From contig CAVUYE010000002.1 of the NCBI GenBank assembly GCA_963745665.1, positions 2,409,012 to 2,473,011 of the forward strand: 64,000 nucleotides of DNA, written 5' to 3'. A program made the position numbers and the translations under genes. Below, in pieces: positions 1 through 8,179 of the stretch. The notes beneath the pieces are model-generated. The model searched no databases, was not told where the DNA came from, and saw only the letters and a program-made list of their open reading frames with translations. The DNA comes from Bog-473 sp963745665. Its GTDB lineage: Bacteria; Actinomycetota; Acidimicrobiia; Acidimicrobiales; RAAP-2. The number at the start of each line of letters is the position of its first letter. The stretch's first letter is position 1.

Positions 1-734
1 GGATGGCCCCACATGGACACCAGCTCGGTAGCCCCGGCCTTGCAGGCATCGGTCAGTCCCCGCTCGAGCGCACCCCACAGCGCTCGCTTCGTCGCCGCCA
101 TGGCGGCGGGCGAGTTCCGGGCGATCTTCTCGGCCAGCTCCTGAGCCTCTTCGCGGAGACGCTCGGGCGGATCGACCACCTGGCTGATCATGCCAAGGGA
201 AAGCGCACGTTCTGCCGACATGCGCTCATGTCTCCCCACCAGGGCCATGCGAAGGACGGCCTCGAAAGGCATGCGCCGGGCCAGGCCGATCAGCTCGTAG
301 GCGGCCACCTGCCCCACCGAGACATGGGTATCGAGGAACGTCGCGTTCGACGAGGCGAGCACGATGTCAGCGTCGGCCACAAAGTGCAACCCTCCACCGA
401 CGCACATCCCATTCACCGCCGCGATGACGGGCTTCCACACCGCGTTCTGCCAGGATGTCAATCGCAACTCCGCACGACGCGTCCGCCCGGACTGCTTGCG
501 AAGTGCGTCAGGATCCCGGCTGAGCTGAACAACATCGAGGCCGGTCTGGAATACCTTGCCCGCTCCCGTGTTCACGATGACGCGCACGGCGGGATCCTCG
601 TCCAACTCACGCCAGGCCACCTCGAGCTCGTCGAGCATCAGCGCATCCATCGCATTGCCGGATTGGGGTCGATTGAAGGTAAGCCATCCGACCGGTCCTT
701 CGCGTTCGACGAGCAGCGTGGAGTAGGTGCTCAA
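1..734 (-). CDS. Crotonase-family (enoyl-CoA hydratase/isomerase-like) protein, C-terminus cut by window edge
   Basis: The first 244 codons of a crotonase-superfamily enzyme are present; the gene runs off the left edge. The core AAVNGMCVGGG motif follows a short N-terminal strand region, and FLDTHVSVGQV lies about 20 residues later. Classical hydratases have Glu in GGGxEL and a second Glu about 20 residues on; here these positions read GGGLHF and DTHVS, so simple enoyl-CoA hydration is doubtful. I chose the TTG start because a perfect GGAGGT lies 9 nt upstream, inside the end of the preceding dehydrogenase gene. TTG and the dehydrogenase TGA overlap as TTGA, implying translational coupling. 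An in-frame GTG at 755 is the alternative. Confidence 0.85.
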   Translation of the reverse strand, partial: MSTYSTLLVEREGPVGWLTFNRPQSGNAMDALMLDELEVAWRELDEDPAVRVIVNTGAGKVFQTGLDVVQLSRDPDALRKQSGRTRRAELRLTSWQNAVWKPVIAAVNGMCVGGGLHFVADADIVLASSNATFLDTHVSVGQVAAYELIGLARRMPFEAVLRMALVGRHERMSAERALSLGMISQVVDPPERLREEAQELAEKIARNSPAAMAATKRALWGALERGLTDACKAGATELVSMWGH

Positions 735-2047
735 CTGCGAGGCACCTCCCGCCACGGACGCGCCGAATACGGGTCAGGCTCGCGGGGCAAACCAAGGACT
801 CGCTCCCCGAGGATGTTCTTGTTGATCTCCGTCGTCCCGCCTTCGATCGTGTTGGCGCGGCTGCGCAGCATTCCCCGGACCTCGTAGGGCAACGTCTCGG
901 CGTAGGCGCCTAACTCCCCCGCCCAGGCCGTCGCGCTCATACCCAACACCGACGTCGCCGCGAGCTGGATACGCTGGTTCAGCTCGCCCTGGTGGACCTT
1001 GCCGACCGAGCTCTCCGGACCCGGAGCACGCCCAGCGCGGGCTTGGCTGCGGACGCGCTCGTTCGTCCACTCCCGGATGCGCTCCTCGCAATAGAGGCGC
1101 ACGATCTCGTCACGGTGCACGGGATCGTCCCATCCTCCCGCTCCACCTTCGGCACTCCGGCGCTTCGCCAACCGAATGAGATAGCCAACCCCTGAGCCTC
1201 CGATTCGGTCCACGCCCCCCGAGCCGGCGCCCGACACCATCTGTCGTTCCCCGGACAGAGTCGAGTTGGCGACCTTCCAGCCGGCACCGACTTCGCCCAC
1301 CCGGCACGCGTCCGGGACTCGGGCCGCCTGAAGGAAGACCTCGTTGAAGTCGACCTCCCCGCCCATGTGACGAAGCGGGCGGACCTCGACTCCCGGCTGG
1401 TGCAAATCGATAAGGAAATACGTGAGCCCCTGTCGCTTGGGCACATCGGCGTCGGTCCGGGCCAGCAACACGGCCCAATCCGAGAGGTGCGCCCATGTGG
1501 TCCACACCTTCTGCCCCGTGATGACCCAGTCATCTCCGTCACGCTCAGCCCTTGTCGCCAGCGATGCGAGATCGGAACCGGCTCCAGGCTCACTGAAGAG
1601 CTGACACCAGGCCTCCTCGTTCCGCACAATCGGAGGAAGAAAGCGAAGCCGCTGCTCCTCGGTCCCGTGCGCGAAGAGGGCGGGCGCTGCCAGGTTGAGC
1701 CCAAGTGGATTCAGACGGCCCAAATTGAACGGACTGAGCTCCTGCTCCACCCGTCGGGCCGTCTCCCGCGGGAGATCGAGCCCCCCGTAGGCGCGAGGCC
1801 ACGTGGCGGCGACCAAACCAGACCTTCCGAAGACGGGATACCAAGCCTCGTACGCCGCCCTGGTCCGGACCTCCCGGACAGCGGCCGGACCACCCCGGCG
1901 ACCCGCCTCGACCCATGCTGGGGGTACGGCCGACGCAATCCAGGTTTGCACCGAAGCCACGACGTCATCGACGGAGTCATCCGATGACACTGGGAGGAGA
2001 CCATCGACGGCGTCGTGGGAGCTCCGCGTCACGGGGGACTCCATCAT
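731..2047 (-). CDS. Acyl-CoA dehydrogenase (FadE-like)
   Basis: A 438-residue flavoprotein predicted to desaturate an acyl-CoA thioester at C2-C3 and pass electrons to ETF. The middle domain has the flavin-contact motif FSEPGAGSDLAS and the WVITGQKVWTTWA strand. The C-terminal domain ends with TIEGGTTEINKNILGERVLGLPR, whose Glu matches the usual catalytic base. Length and a complete domain set suggest a self-sufficient oligomer rather than one half of a FadE heterodimer. It is the first gene of a minus-strand unit with the crotonase downstream. Two ATGs open the frame; a GTG at codon 6 has GGAG 6 nt upstream and is an alternative start. Confidence 0.93.
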   Translation of the reverse strand: MMESPVTRSSHDAVDGLLPVSSDDSVDDVVASVQTWIASAVPPAWVEAGRRGGPAAVREVRTRAAYEAWYPVFGRSGLVAATWPRAYGGLDLPRETARRVEQELSPFNLGRLNPLGLNLAAPALFAHGTEEQRLRFLPPIVRNEEAWCQLFSEPGAGSDLASLATRAERDGDDWVITGQKVWTTWAHLSDWAVLLARTDADVPKRQGLTYFLIDLHQPGVEVRPLRHMGGEVDFNEVFLQAARVPDACRVGEVGAGWKVANSTLSGERQMVSGAGSGGVDRIGGSGVGYLIRLAKRRSAEGGAGGWDDPVHRDEIVRLYCEERIREWTNERVRSQARAGRAPGPESSVGKVHQGELNQRIQLAATSVLGMSATAWAGELGAYAETLPYEVRGMLRSRANTIEGGTTEINKNILGERVLGLPREPDPYSARPWREVPRS

Positions 2048-2183
2048 CGGCTCACCCGAATCGGTGTACCCGCCGAGTGGGGACCAATGCCACCCGCCGT
2101 CGCTGCGATATCGCCCACCGGTAGTGACCCGTCCTTCGACTCTTCGTACACGAGCGCACCGGCCGCGTGTCCCATTCGTCAGA

Positions 2184-2198
2184 TTGTATATTTTATCA
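2184..2198 (-). promoter_or_regulatory. AT-rich element with -10-like TAAAAT, upstream of acyl-CoA dehydrogenase
   Basis: TTGTATATTTTATCA stands out in GC-rich DNA. Read on the minus strand it contains TAAAAT followed by ATACAA, about 140 nt before the dehydrogenase start. It is one of five similar elements in the first 15 kb and may be a -10 box, an operator for the neighbouring GntR protein, or both. Confidence 0.5.
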
Positions 2199-2298
2199 TG
2201 TTACCCGGCCATGCCAGCCGGCCGCGCTCAACGTCCGACTGCTGCGCACGGCTGAGAACCGGCAGAGGCCGAGATCAGCCAGGTGATGCGGTCTATTC

Positions 2299-2313
2299 GC
2301 ATAAGATATACGC
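2299..2313 (+). promoter_or_regulatory. -10 box for a leaderless gntR transcript; member of the AT-rich element family
   Basis: GCATAAGATATACGC ends directly at the ATG of the GntR gene. TAAGAT (2302-2307) lies 6 nt before the ATG, which places transcription start at or next to the start codon. No Shine-Dalgarno sequence is visible. The reverse complement, GCGTATATCTTATGC, resembles the element at 2184, so autoregulation is possible. Confidence 0.55.
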
Positions 2314-3042
2314 ATGCCATCGCACACTCCTACCTCCCGCGCTACGGCTAAGGGTCGCTCGAGCGCGAGCCGTGAAGCAAAGCTCGTCCGCACTCCCAGT
2401 GGGGAGCACATCGCATCCTATGTGCGGAGACTGATCTTCGAGGGGGAGCTGCGGCCCGGCATGCGGGTCCCGCAGGACGCGATTGCTCAAGACCTCGGCG
2501 TGAGCCGTATACCGGTGCGTGAGGCGCTCATCGTGCTTGAGCGCGAGGGATGGGTCACCAATGAAATGCACCGAGGGGCCTTCATCAACGCGCTCGATGA
2601 GCTCACTGTCCATGACCATTACGAACTGTTCGGTTTGATCTATGGCTTCGCTGCCAATCGCGCACTCGCGCGCGCAACTGAGAATCTCCCCCAACAGCTG
2701 GGAGAGATCCAGGTGCAGTTTGCCAAGGCCACGACGGCGGCCGAACATTACGATCTCTCCATAGAATTTCACAGCTTGATCGTGAAGGGCGCAGCGTCGC
2801 CCCGCATCAACGTGGCGCTTCGGGCGATGTCTGCGCTCGTGCCCGGAAATTTCTTCGAGGAGGTCCCAGAGGCGGTGGATGTCGAGAGCCGCGGGCTCGC
2901 CGCTATCACTCGGGCCATGAAACAGGGAGACGGCGAAAAAGCATCGGCCGAATACGTCAAGATGATGCGCAACGTTGGCAACAAGGTGGCACAGCTCTTC
3001 CGCGAGCGATCACTGTTCGATTCGGTGGAGGCGACGGGTTGA
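2314..3042 (+). CDS. GntR-family transcriptional regulator with FCD domain
   Basis: A 242-residue regulator. The N-terminal winged helix (about residues 25-95) includes IFEGELRPGMRVPQDAIAQ and LGVSRIPVREAL, the classical GntR recognition helix. The C-terminal helical part, with conserved His in EFHSLIV, fits the FCD ligand domain that usually binds small carboxylates. It is divergent from the acyl-CoA dehydrogenase unit and probably controls parts of the catabolic island. The gene appears to be translated from a leaderless mRNA. The ligand is unknown; an intermediate of the pathway is a natural guess. Confidence 0.92.
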   Translation: MPSHTPTSRATAKGRSSASREAKLVRTPSGEHIASYVRRLIFEGELRPGMRVPQDAIAQDLGVSRIPVREALIVLEREGWVTNEMHRGAFINALDELTVHDHYELFGLIYGFAANRALARATENLPQQLGEIQVQFAKATTAAEHYDLSIEFHSLIVKGAASPRINVALRAMSALVPGNFFEEVPEAVDVESRGLAAITRAMKQGDGEKASAEYVKMMRNVGNKVAQLFRERSLFDSVEATG

Positions 3043-3115
3043 CGGCGAGCGGTCAACTGGGAGTGGGCCAGGACCAAGAACATCCGCACTTCACTCAAGC
3101 CCTGCGTGGTCATCG

Positions 3116-3871
3116 GTGACGGCGGTGGACCTCATCAACGACAAGATCTATATCCACGAATTCATTGACATCATTGGGCACAATCGCGGTCGCTACATGT
3201 ACCACATGACTGCAAATTGGAGCCCCACGGCGCGGGAAGATCGGCACCAACTCTGCTACGGCGTATGGGGCATCGTGGGCAGCACGGGACGGTGGCCGCA
3301 GGTCGTCAACCTGTGGGAGGAGGACGGATTCGACGGCCTGGCCCGATCCTTCGGCCATGAACTCGGTCATCGCGATCTGCAGGACCCGAAACTTGCTGCG
3401 TGGTGGGCGGCAGCGGCCGAGCTGAGGGCTGGCGGCGTCGATCGCCTGTTAGTTCCAGCTCCTTGGATGCCAACGATCGAGCAAGCCTGCGCGGCGGGAA
3501 TACGCGGCGATGTCTACGCCCAGGAGCAGATCAAGGTACCCCGAGGGAGTTCGGCGCCCTATCTCGACTTCGTTCACCGCGATGTTGTCCCGGTGATGCA
3601 GGAGTTCGGGTGGGTTCTGGCCGGAGCATGGGAGACAGCCCTGGTCGATGACGACGAGTGCTTTCTGCTCTGGGCCATCCCCACATGGCAGGCCTGGGCC
3701 GACCGTGAGAAGGCTCGACGCGCTCACGCGGGGCTCATCGAACTGGAACGAGAGAACCTTGCCCTGACTGAGGATCTCACTCGTATTTTGCTGGCCGAGT
3801 CGGCGCTCTCACCCATGCGTCTGGGTCGTCAACCATGCCGCGACGACCGCACCGAGGAATGGAACGACTGA
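3116..3871 (+). CDS. NIPSNAP-like hypothetical protein
   Basis: About 251 residues, no signal peptide or membrane segment. The sequence looks like two related alpha/beta halves: YIHEFIDIIGHNRGRYMYH near the N-terminus and YLDFVHRDVVPVMQEFGW in the middle, each followed by strand-rich segments and Trp-rich WAxxWQAWA-type patterns. This layout suits the NIPSNAP / dimeric alpha-beta barrel group, whose biochemical role is poorly defined. I chose GTG 3116 because the similarity-like region begins there; GTG 3125 is equally possible, and the longer upstream reading frame overlaps gntR and looks like noise. The position just after gntR links it to the acyl-CoA island. Confidence 0.7.
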   Translation: MTAVDLINDKIYIHEFIDIIGHNRGRYMYHMTANWSPTAREDRHQLCYGVWGIVGSTGRWPQVVNLWEEDGFDGLARSFGHELGHRDLQDPKLAAWWAAAAELRAGGVDRLLVPAPWMPTIEQACAAGIRGDVYAQEQIKVPRGSSAPYLDFVHRDVVPVMQEFGWVLAGAWETALVDDDECFLLWAIPTWQAWADREKARRAHAGLIELERENLALTEDLTRILLAESALSPMRLGRQPCRDDRTEEWND

Positions 3872-3900
3872 CGCGGAGGCCGCACGTAGAAACGCCCGAA

Positions 3901-5361
3901 TCAATCAGTCCCAACTGAGGCGTCCGCCCCCGCGTCAGACTCGCCGGCCGCTCCCATTGCAACGAGTTCCCGGCGCAGCACCTTGCCAACTTCACTCCTC
4001 GGGAGAGACTCCACGTACCGGAAATGCACGGGAATCTTGTAAGCGATGAGATGGTCTCGGCAGAGTTGATTCAGTTCCGCCTCTGACGCGGCCCCCACGA
4101 CAAAGGCGACCGGCACCTCGCCCAAGCGTTCGTCGGGTAAACCGACCACGGCGACCTCGCTCACATGGGGCGAGAGGAGAAGGACCTCCTCGACTTGCCC
4201 CGGAAAGACCTTGTTTCCGCCACGATTGATCACGTCGCCGACCCTGCCTTCGATCCAGACAAAGCCATCGGCGTCGACGCGGGCGAAGTCCCCCGTCCGG
4301 ACGTAGCCATGTGAGTCAAGGCGGTCGTCCATCTTTTCTCCGTCTGCATATCCCGAGGCCATACGAGGCGGCTTCACCAGGAGCTCCCCGACGGAGCCGA
4401 CGGGCGTCACCGACCCGTCTTCCCCCGTTACTTTGATCGCCACGCCGGGATGAGGTCGCCCCACGGCCCCGATCTTTTCGGGGTGGTCCCGCGCATCGCC
4501 CGCCGTCCACCCGATGACCTCCCCGATCTCAGCCTGGCCATAGCCATTGAGTACCGTCACGCCGAACTTGTCCGTGAACCGACGCGCCGCGAGGGGCGAC
4601 AGTGGGGCGGTGATGCTCCTCACGTAGCGGAGCGGCGCCAGGTCAGCCACGCTGGGGTCGTCGGCAAGCATCACCATCGCTGCCGGTGGCAAAACGGTGG
4701 AGCGAATAAGGAAGCGGCCGACGAGCTCGGCAAATTCCGTCGTATTGAATCGGTCCATGAGCACGAGGGAAGCTCCGGCTCGCAGACCGAACAAGACGTT
4801 GTAGATGCCTGCGTTGAGCGCCAGTGACACGGGTACGAGGTTGGGTGATGGAGGCCGCGACGGATCAGCGGGCCGGCCGCGCAACGGACCGAGGACCCGG
4901 TCGAGCAGTTCGAGGTATCCAGTGTGCGTCTGCAGGATCGGTTTCGGTCGTCCGGTGGTGCCTGACGTCCAGGTCACAAAGGCTGTGCCCGGCTCGTAGA
5001 GGGTGGGCGCCATGCCTGAAACGTGCACTCCGGTTGAGTCGATCACGCAGGCGGGCGCCGTGGTCGAGAGTACGTGGTCCAGCTCGGCCTGTGGCTGCCG
5101 AGCATTCGACGGGACGAACACTGCGCCGGCCAACCACACACCAAACATTGAAAGTATGAACTCGGGCCCGTTGGGCAATTGGACGACCACGGCCTGACCA
5201 GGCTCGATCCCGGCGGCGCGTAGGCGAGCGCCGATCCGCGATGCTTCTTCCCGCGCGACACCTGCAGTCACGGTCCGATCAATGGTGTTGATCAGGTCTT
5301 GACCATCGGCAAACGGATGTGCTGTCAACAAGTCCGCCAAGCTGCCCGTGGACTCCATCAT
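3901..5361 (-). CDS. AMP-dependent acyl-CoA synthetase / ligase
   Basis: A 486-residue ANL-superfamily enzyme that activates a carboxylic acid to its CoA thioester through an acyl-adenylate. Motifs in order: the phosphate loop TSGTTGRPKP, the NGYGQAE adenine/acyl pocket motif, YVRTGDFARVDADGFVWIEGR, the hinge region around GRVGDVINRGGNKV, and the catalytic Lys in PRSEVGKVLRREL near the C-terminus. It is transcribed away from the binding-protein gene at 5699, across an AT-rich element. The second synthetase of the island (11678) is only distantly similar, so the two may activate different substrates or intermediates. Confidence 0.94.
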   Translation of the reverse strand: MMESTGSLADLLTAHPFADGQDLINTIDRTVTAGVAREEASRIGARLRAAGIEPGQAVVVQLPNGPEFILSMFGVWLAGAVFVPSNARQPQAELDHVLSTTAPACVIDSTGVHVSGMAPTLYEPGTAFVTWTSGTTGRPKPILQTHTGYLELLDRVLGPLRGRPADPSRPPSPNLVPVSLALNAGIYNVLFGLRAGASLVLMDRFNTTEFAELVGRFLIRSTVLPPAAMVMLADDPSVADLAPLRYVRSITAPLSPLAARRFTDKFGVTVLNGYGQAEIGEVIGWTAGDARDHPEKIGAVGRPHPGVAIKVTGEDGSVTPVGSVGELLVKPPRMASGYADGEKMDDRLDSHGYVRTGDFARVDADGFVWIEGRVGDVINRGGNKVFPGQVEEVLLLSPHVSEVAVVGLPDERLGEVPVAFVVGAASEAELNQLCRDHLIAYKIPVHFRYVESLPRSEVGKVLRRELVAMGAAGESDAGADASVGTD

Positions 5362-5698
5362 GACCAGGCGTGATCTCGAAAGGGCCGCTCAGCACGCGCG
5401 GGGTGAGCGGACGGCAGCTCTGTCTCGCGGAGCCCCCCGACGCCCGATGACTGGATCAAGGGCTCAGACAAAAAGGAACTTCCTTTCCAGAGGCTTCTCG
5501 TCGTCCCGGCCCAGCGGCCGAGGAGGATTGTACATTATATTTGTTTTTGCCGCTGCCGGCGTATGAGTTGGTGAGGACCAACAGGCGAGCAGTGACGAGG
5601 TTGGTTATGGTCCGAACGCCGAGCCACTGGCGGCGTGAGGGTCGGACGAGGTCCCGTGCGGCATGGCATGCCAGCACCCGAACGTGAGGAGTCCCGCA
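5362..5698. other. Divergent intergenic region (337 bp)
   Basis: No convincing gene. It separates the minus-strand acyl-CoA synthetase from the plus-strand binding protein and holds the AT-rich element at 5528-5542 plus a GAGGAG ribosome-binding site near 5685-5690. The short open frame over this stretch has Arg/Ala-rich, shadow-like composition. Confidence 0.6.
5528..5542 (-). promoter_or_regulatory. AT-rich element, probable -10 region in divergent promoter
   Basis: TTGTACATTATATTT contains, on the minus strand, TATAAT followed by GTACAA. It lies 167 bp from the synthetase start and 157 bp from the binding-protein start. It matches the elements at 2184, 9414 and 14245 at most positions. 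Confidence 0.5.
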
Positions 5699-6805
5699 AT
5701 GGCAGACAGTGGAAGTAGTTGGACGGGAGCTCCAGACCCGATCAAGATCGGCTGGCTTGGTGCAGCGCTCGACGGGCCTGACGGCGGCTACAACAAGATC
5801 CACCGGATGGCCTTCGATGAGGCGCTCGAGGAGGGCCTGCTCGATCGTCCGGTGGAGTTCGTGCTCCACGCAGAGAACGGCTTGCCGCGTGGCTCCGCTC
5901 GCAACACGGCGGACGGTTTCAAGTACCTCGTCGATCAGGGCTGTATCGGCATCGCCGGCGCGTACAGCTCCGACAATGCCATCGTCGCCGCGCCGCTGGC
6001 GAACGAGCTCAAAGTCCCCCTCATCAGCTGGGCTGGTACTGAGCGGTTGGCCGGCGACTATTGCTTCCGACTCGGCAATGGAGACTGCGGTGGTGACGCC
6101 GCCCTCTGCGTCTCCTGGCTAGCTCGCAACGGGTACACACGCGTCGCCGTCCTCAGCGAGGTATCGCCCAATGGCGAAGAGTATTTTCGCTTCTTCCGTC
6201 AAGAGTGCCGCAGGCACAAATTGAAGATCGTCTCGCTCGAGACCGTCAGCCAGACCCCGGCGAACCTTACGGAGAACTTGGACAACCTACGGCAATCAAA
6301 CCCCGACGCGCTCTGCTACATGGGATACGGAATGTTGGCGGCGCAAGGACTTCTGCGCAAGGCGCTCGACGAATTGGCCTGGGATCCTCCTCGGATCATG
6401 GGCACGTCCTTCATGTTCTATCTGATGGGCTTCGATAAGTTCGAGGGCTGGGTTGGAATCGATCAACTCGACCCGAACAACCCCCTGACCGAGGGATTTC
6501 ATCAGCGCTTTGTAGAGCGATACCACGAGAACCCGCCCATGTGGCCCAATGCAATCCCGGTCTTGGCGTATGACACGGCTCGCGTGCTTGCCGAGGGGCT
6601 CTTCCGGGCACCCTCACTCTCGGGACCGGGGCTCAGGGACGGGCTGGAGAAAATCCGCTTCATGCCGAGCACGACCGGCGGGCCGCGCACGCACATAGCG
6701 GCCGCACCTCATGAGCACGGGATGTTCCGGGGGGACTGGCTGCTCTACGGTCGAGTGCGCGATGGAAAGCTCGAGTTCGAGGGACTCTTTGAACCCTCGG
6801 AGTAA
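5699..6805 (+). CDS. Type 1 periplasmic-binding-fold protein (branched-chain amino acid receptor type) without export signal
   Basis: A 368-residue LivJ/AmiC-like two-lobed binding protein. It starts directly with the first strand (PIKIGWLGAALDGPDGGYN) after about 12 residues; the first lobe continues with IGIAGAYSSDNAIVAAPLANELKVPLISWAG. ATG 5699 has GAGGAG about 8 nt upstream, better than the longer start at 5663; neither gives a signal peptide or lipobox. No permease or ATPase is nearby. It may therefore be a cytoplasmic ligand sensor or carrier, or be exported in an atypical way. The context suggests it recognises the pathway substrate or an intermediate. Confidence 0.85.
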   Translation: MADSGSSWTGAPDPIKIGWLGAALDGPDGGYNKIHRMAFDEALEEGLLDRPVEFVLHAENGLPRGSARNTADGFKYLVDQGCIGIAGAYSSDNAIVAAPLANELKVPLISWAGTERLAGDYCFRLGNGDCGGDAALCVSWLARNGYTRVAVLSEVSPNGEEYFRFFRQECRRHKLKIVSLETVSQTPANLTENLDNLRQSNPDALCYMGYGMLAAQGLLRKALDELAWDPPRIMGTSFMFYLMGFDKFEGWVGIDQLDPNNPLTEGFHQRFVERYHENPPMWPNAIPVLAYDTARVLAEGLFRAPSLSGPGLRDGLEKIRFMPSTTGGPRTHIAAAPHEHGMFRGDWLLYGRVRDGKLEFEGLFEPSE

Positions 6806-6891
6806 CGACCATCGAATGGGGATTGTTGGTCCGCGTGGTTCAGCAACTCGCAGTCTTCGCATCACACAACACGTGATCAGGAAGGGACGTA

Positions 6892-8175
6892 ATGGCCGCT
6901 GACGACCTCATCATGGTCAGCGTGGACGACCATGTGGTCGAACCACCCAATGTCTTCGAGGGCCGGCTGCCTGCGAGGTTCCGAGACCAGGCCCCCAGCG
7001 TGAAACGGCTGCCCGACGGCAGCGACGTCTGGGTGTTCAACGGGCAGACGATTCCCAACATCGGCTTGAACGCCGTGGCGGGCCGGCCTCGAGAGGAATA
7101 CGGTATCGAACCGACCGCGTTCGAAGAGATGCGTCCGGGTTGCTTCGATGTTCATGAGCGGATCAAGGACATGAACGCTGGTGGAGTCCTCGGCTCAATG
7201 AACTTTCCGTCCTTTCCCGGTTTCAGTGCCCGCCTCTTCGCCGCCTGTCGTGACAAGGAACTCGCTCTCGCCGTCCTACGCGCCTACAACGACTGGCACA
7301 TCGACGAGTGGTGCGGTTCATACCCCGGCCGATTCATCCCCATGGCGCTCCCCATCCTCTGGGATCCCGAGCTCTGCGCCGAAGAAGTACGCCGAGTAGC
7401 GGCGAAGGGCTGCCACTCGTTGACCTTCACCGAGAATCCCGCCGCGCTGAAATACCCGAGCTTTCATGACCCTTGGTGGGACCCGCTCTGGACGGCGCTC
7501 TGCGACGAGCAGGTCGTCTTGTCCATCCACCTTGGCTCGTCAGGCCAGCTCGCCGTCACTGCCCCAGACGCTCCGGTTGACGTGATGATCACCCTCCAGC
7601 CCATGAACATCTGCAGCGCTGCCTCCGACCTGCTGTGGTCGCGTGTGATCAAGACCTTCCCGGATATTCGTATCGCCCTCTCCGAAGGAGGCACGGGATG
7701 GATTCCGTACTTTCTTGACCGGGTCGACCGGACCTATGAGATGCACCACAAGTGGACTGGGCAGGACTTCGGCGCCAAGTTGCCCAGCGAAGTGTTCCGA
7801 GAGCACTTCCTGACCTGTTTCATCTCCGATCCGATAGGGATTCAGCTCCGACATCAGATCGGGATCGACAACATGGCCTGGGAGTGCGATTACCCCCACT
7901 CCGACTCGTCATGGCCGAACGCCCCCGAAGAACTGGCTGATGTTGCGACCGGGGTACCGGACGATGAAATGGAGAAGATCACCTGGGGGAATGCGTGTCG
8001 CTGGTACTCATTTGACCCCCTGACCCATCGGCCCCGCGAACGGTGCACCGTGAGCGCATTGCGCTCTGAGGCGATCGGACACGACGTGTCCATCCGCTCG
8101 TACGATCAGGGTCGCTTCGAGCGCACCGGTGCAGGCGTGGACTTGGCCACCATCGCGGCCAAGGCGACCGCCTAG
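6892..8175 (+). CDS. Amidohydrolase 2 family metal-dependent hydrolase/decarboxylase (copy 1)
   Basis: A 427-residue TIM-barrel protein of the ACMSD/amidohydrolase 2 group, whose members hydrolyse or decarboxylate ring-derived acids using a divalent metal. Visible motifs: SVDDHVVEPP (the first metal ligand region, DxHxxE-like), SIHLGSSG (His on strand 5), SEGGTGWIPY, and ECDYPHSDSSWP (the late Asp). The usual ribosome-binding site is present (AAGGGA before ATG). It follows the binding-protein gene by about 85 bp and converges on a paralogue at 8180. The precise substrate cannot be read from sequence. Confidence 0.9.
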   Translation: MAADDLIMVSVDDHVVEPPNVFEGRLPARFRDQAPSVKRLPDGSDVWVFNGQTIPNIGLNAVAGRPREEYGIEPTAFEEMRPGCFDVHERIKDMNAGGVLGSMNFPSFPGFSARLFAACRDKELALAVLRAYNDWHIDEWCGSYPGRFIPMALPILWDPELCAEEVRRVAAKGCHSLTFTENPAALKYPSFHDPWWDPLWTALCDEQVVLSIHLGSSGQLAVTAPDAPVDVMITLQPMNICSAASDLLWSRVIKTFPDIRIALSEGGTGWIPYFLDRVDRTYEMHHKWTGQDFGAKLPSEVFREHFLTCFISDPIGIQLRHQIGIDNMAWECDYPHSDSSWPNAPEELADVATGVPDDEMEKITWGNACRWYSFDPLTHRPRERCTVSALRSEAIGHDVSIRSYDQGRFERTGAGVDLATIAAKATA

Positions 8176-8179
8176 CCCT

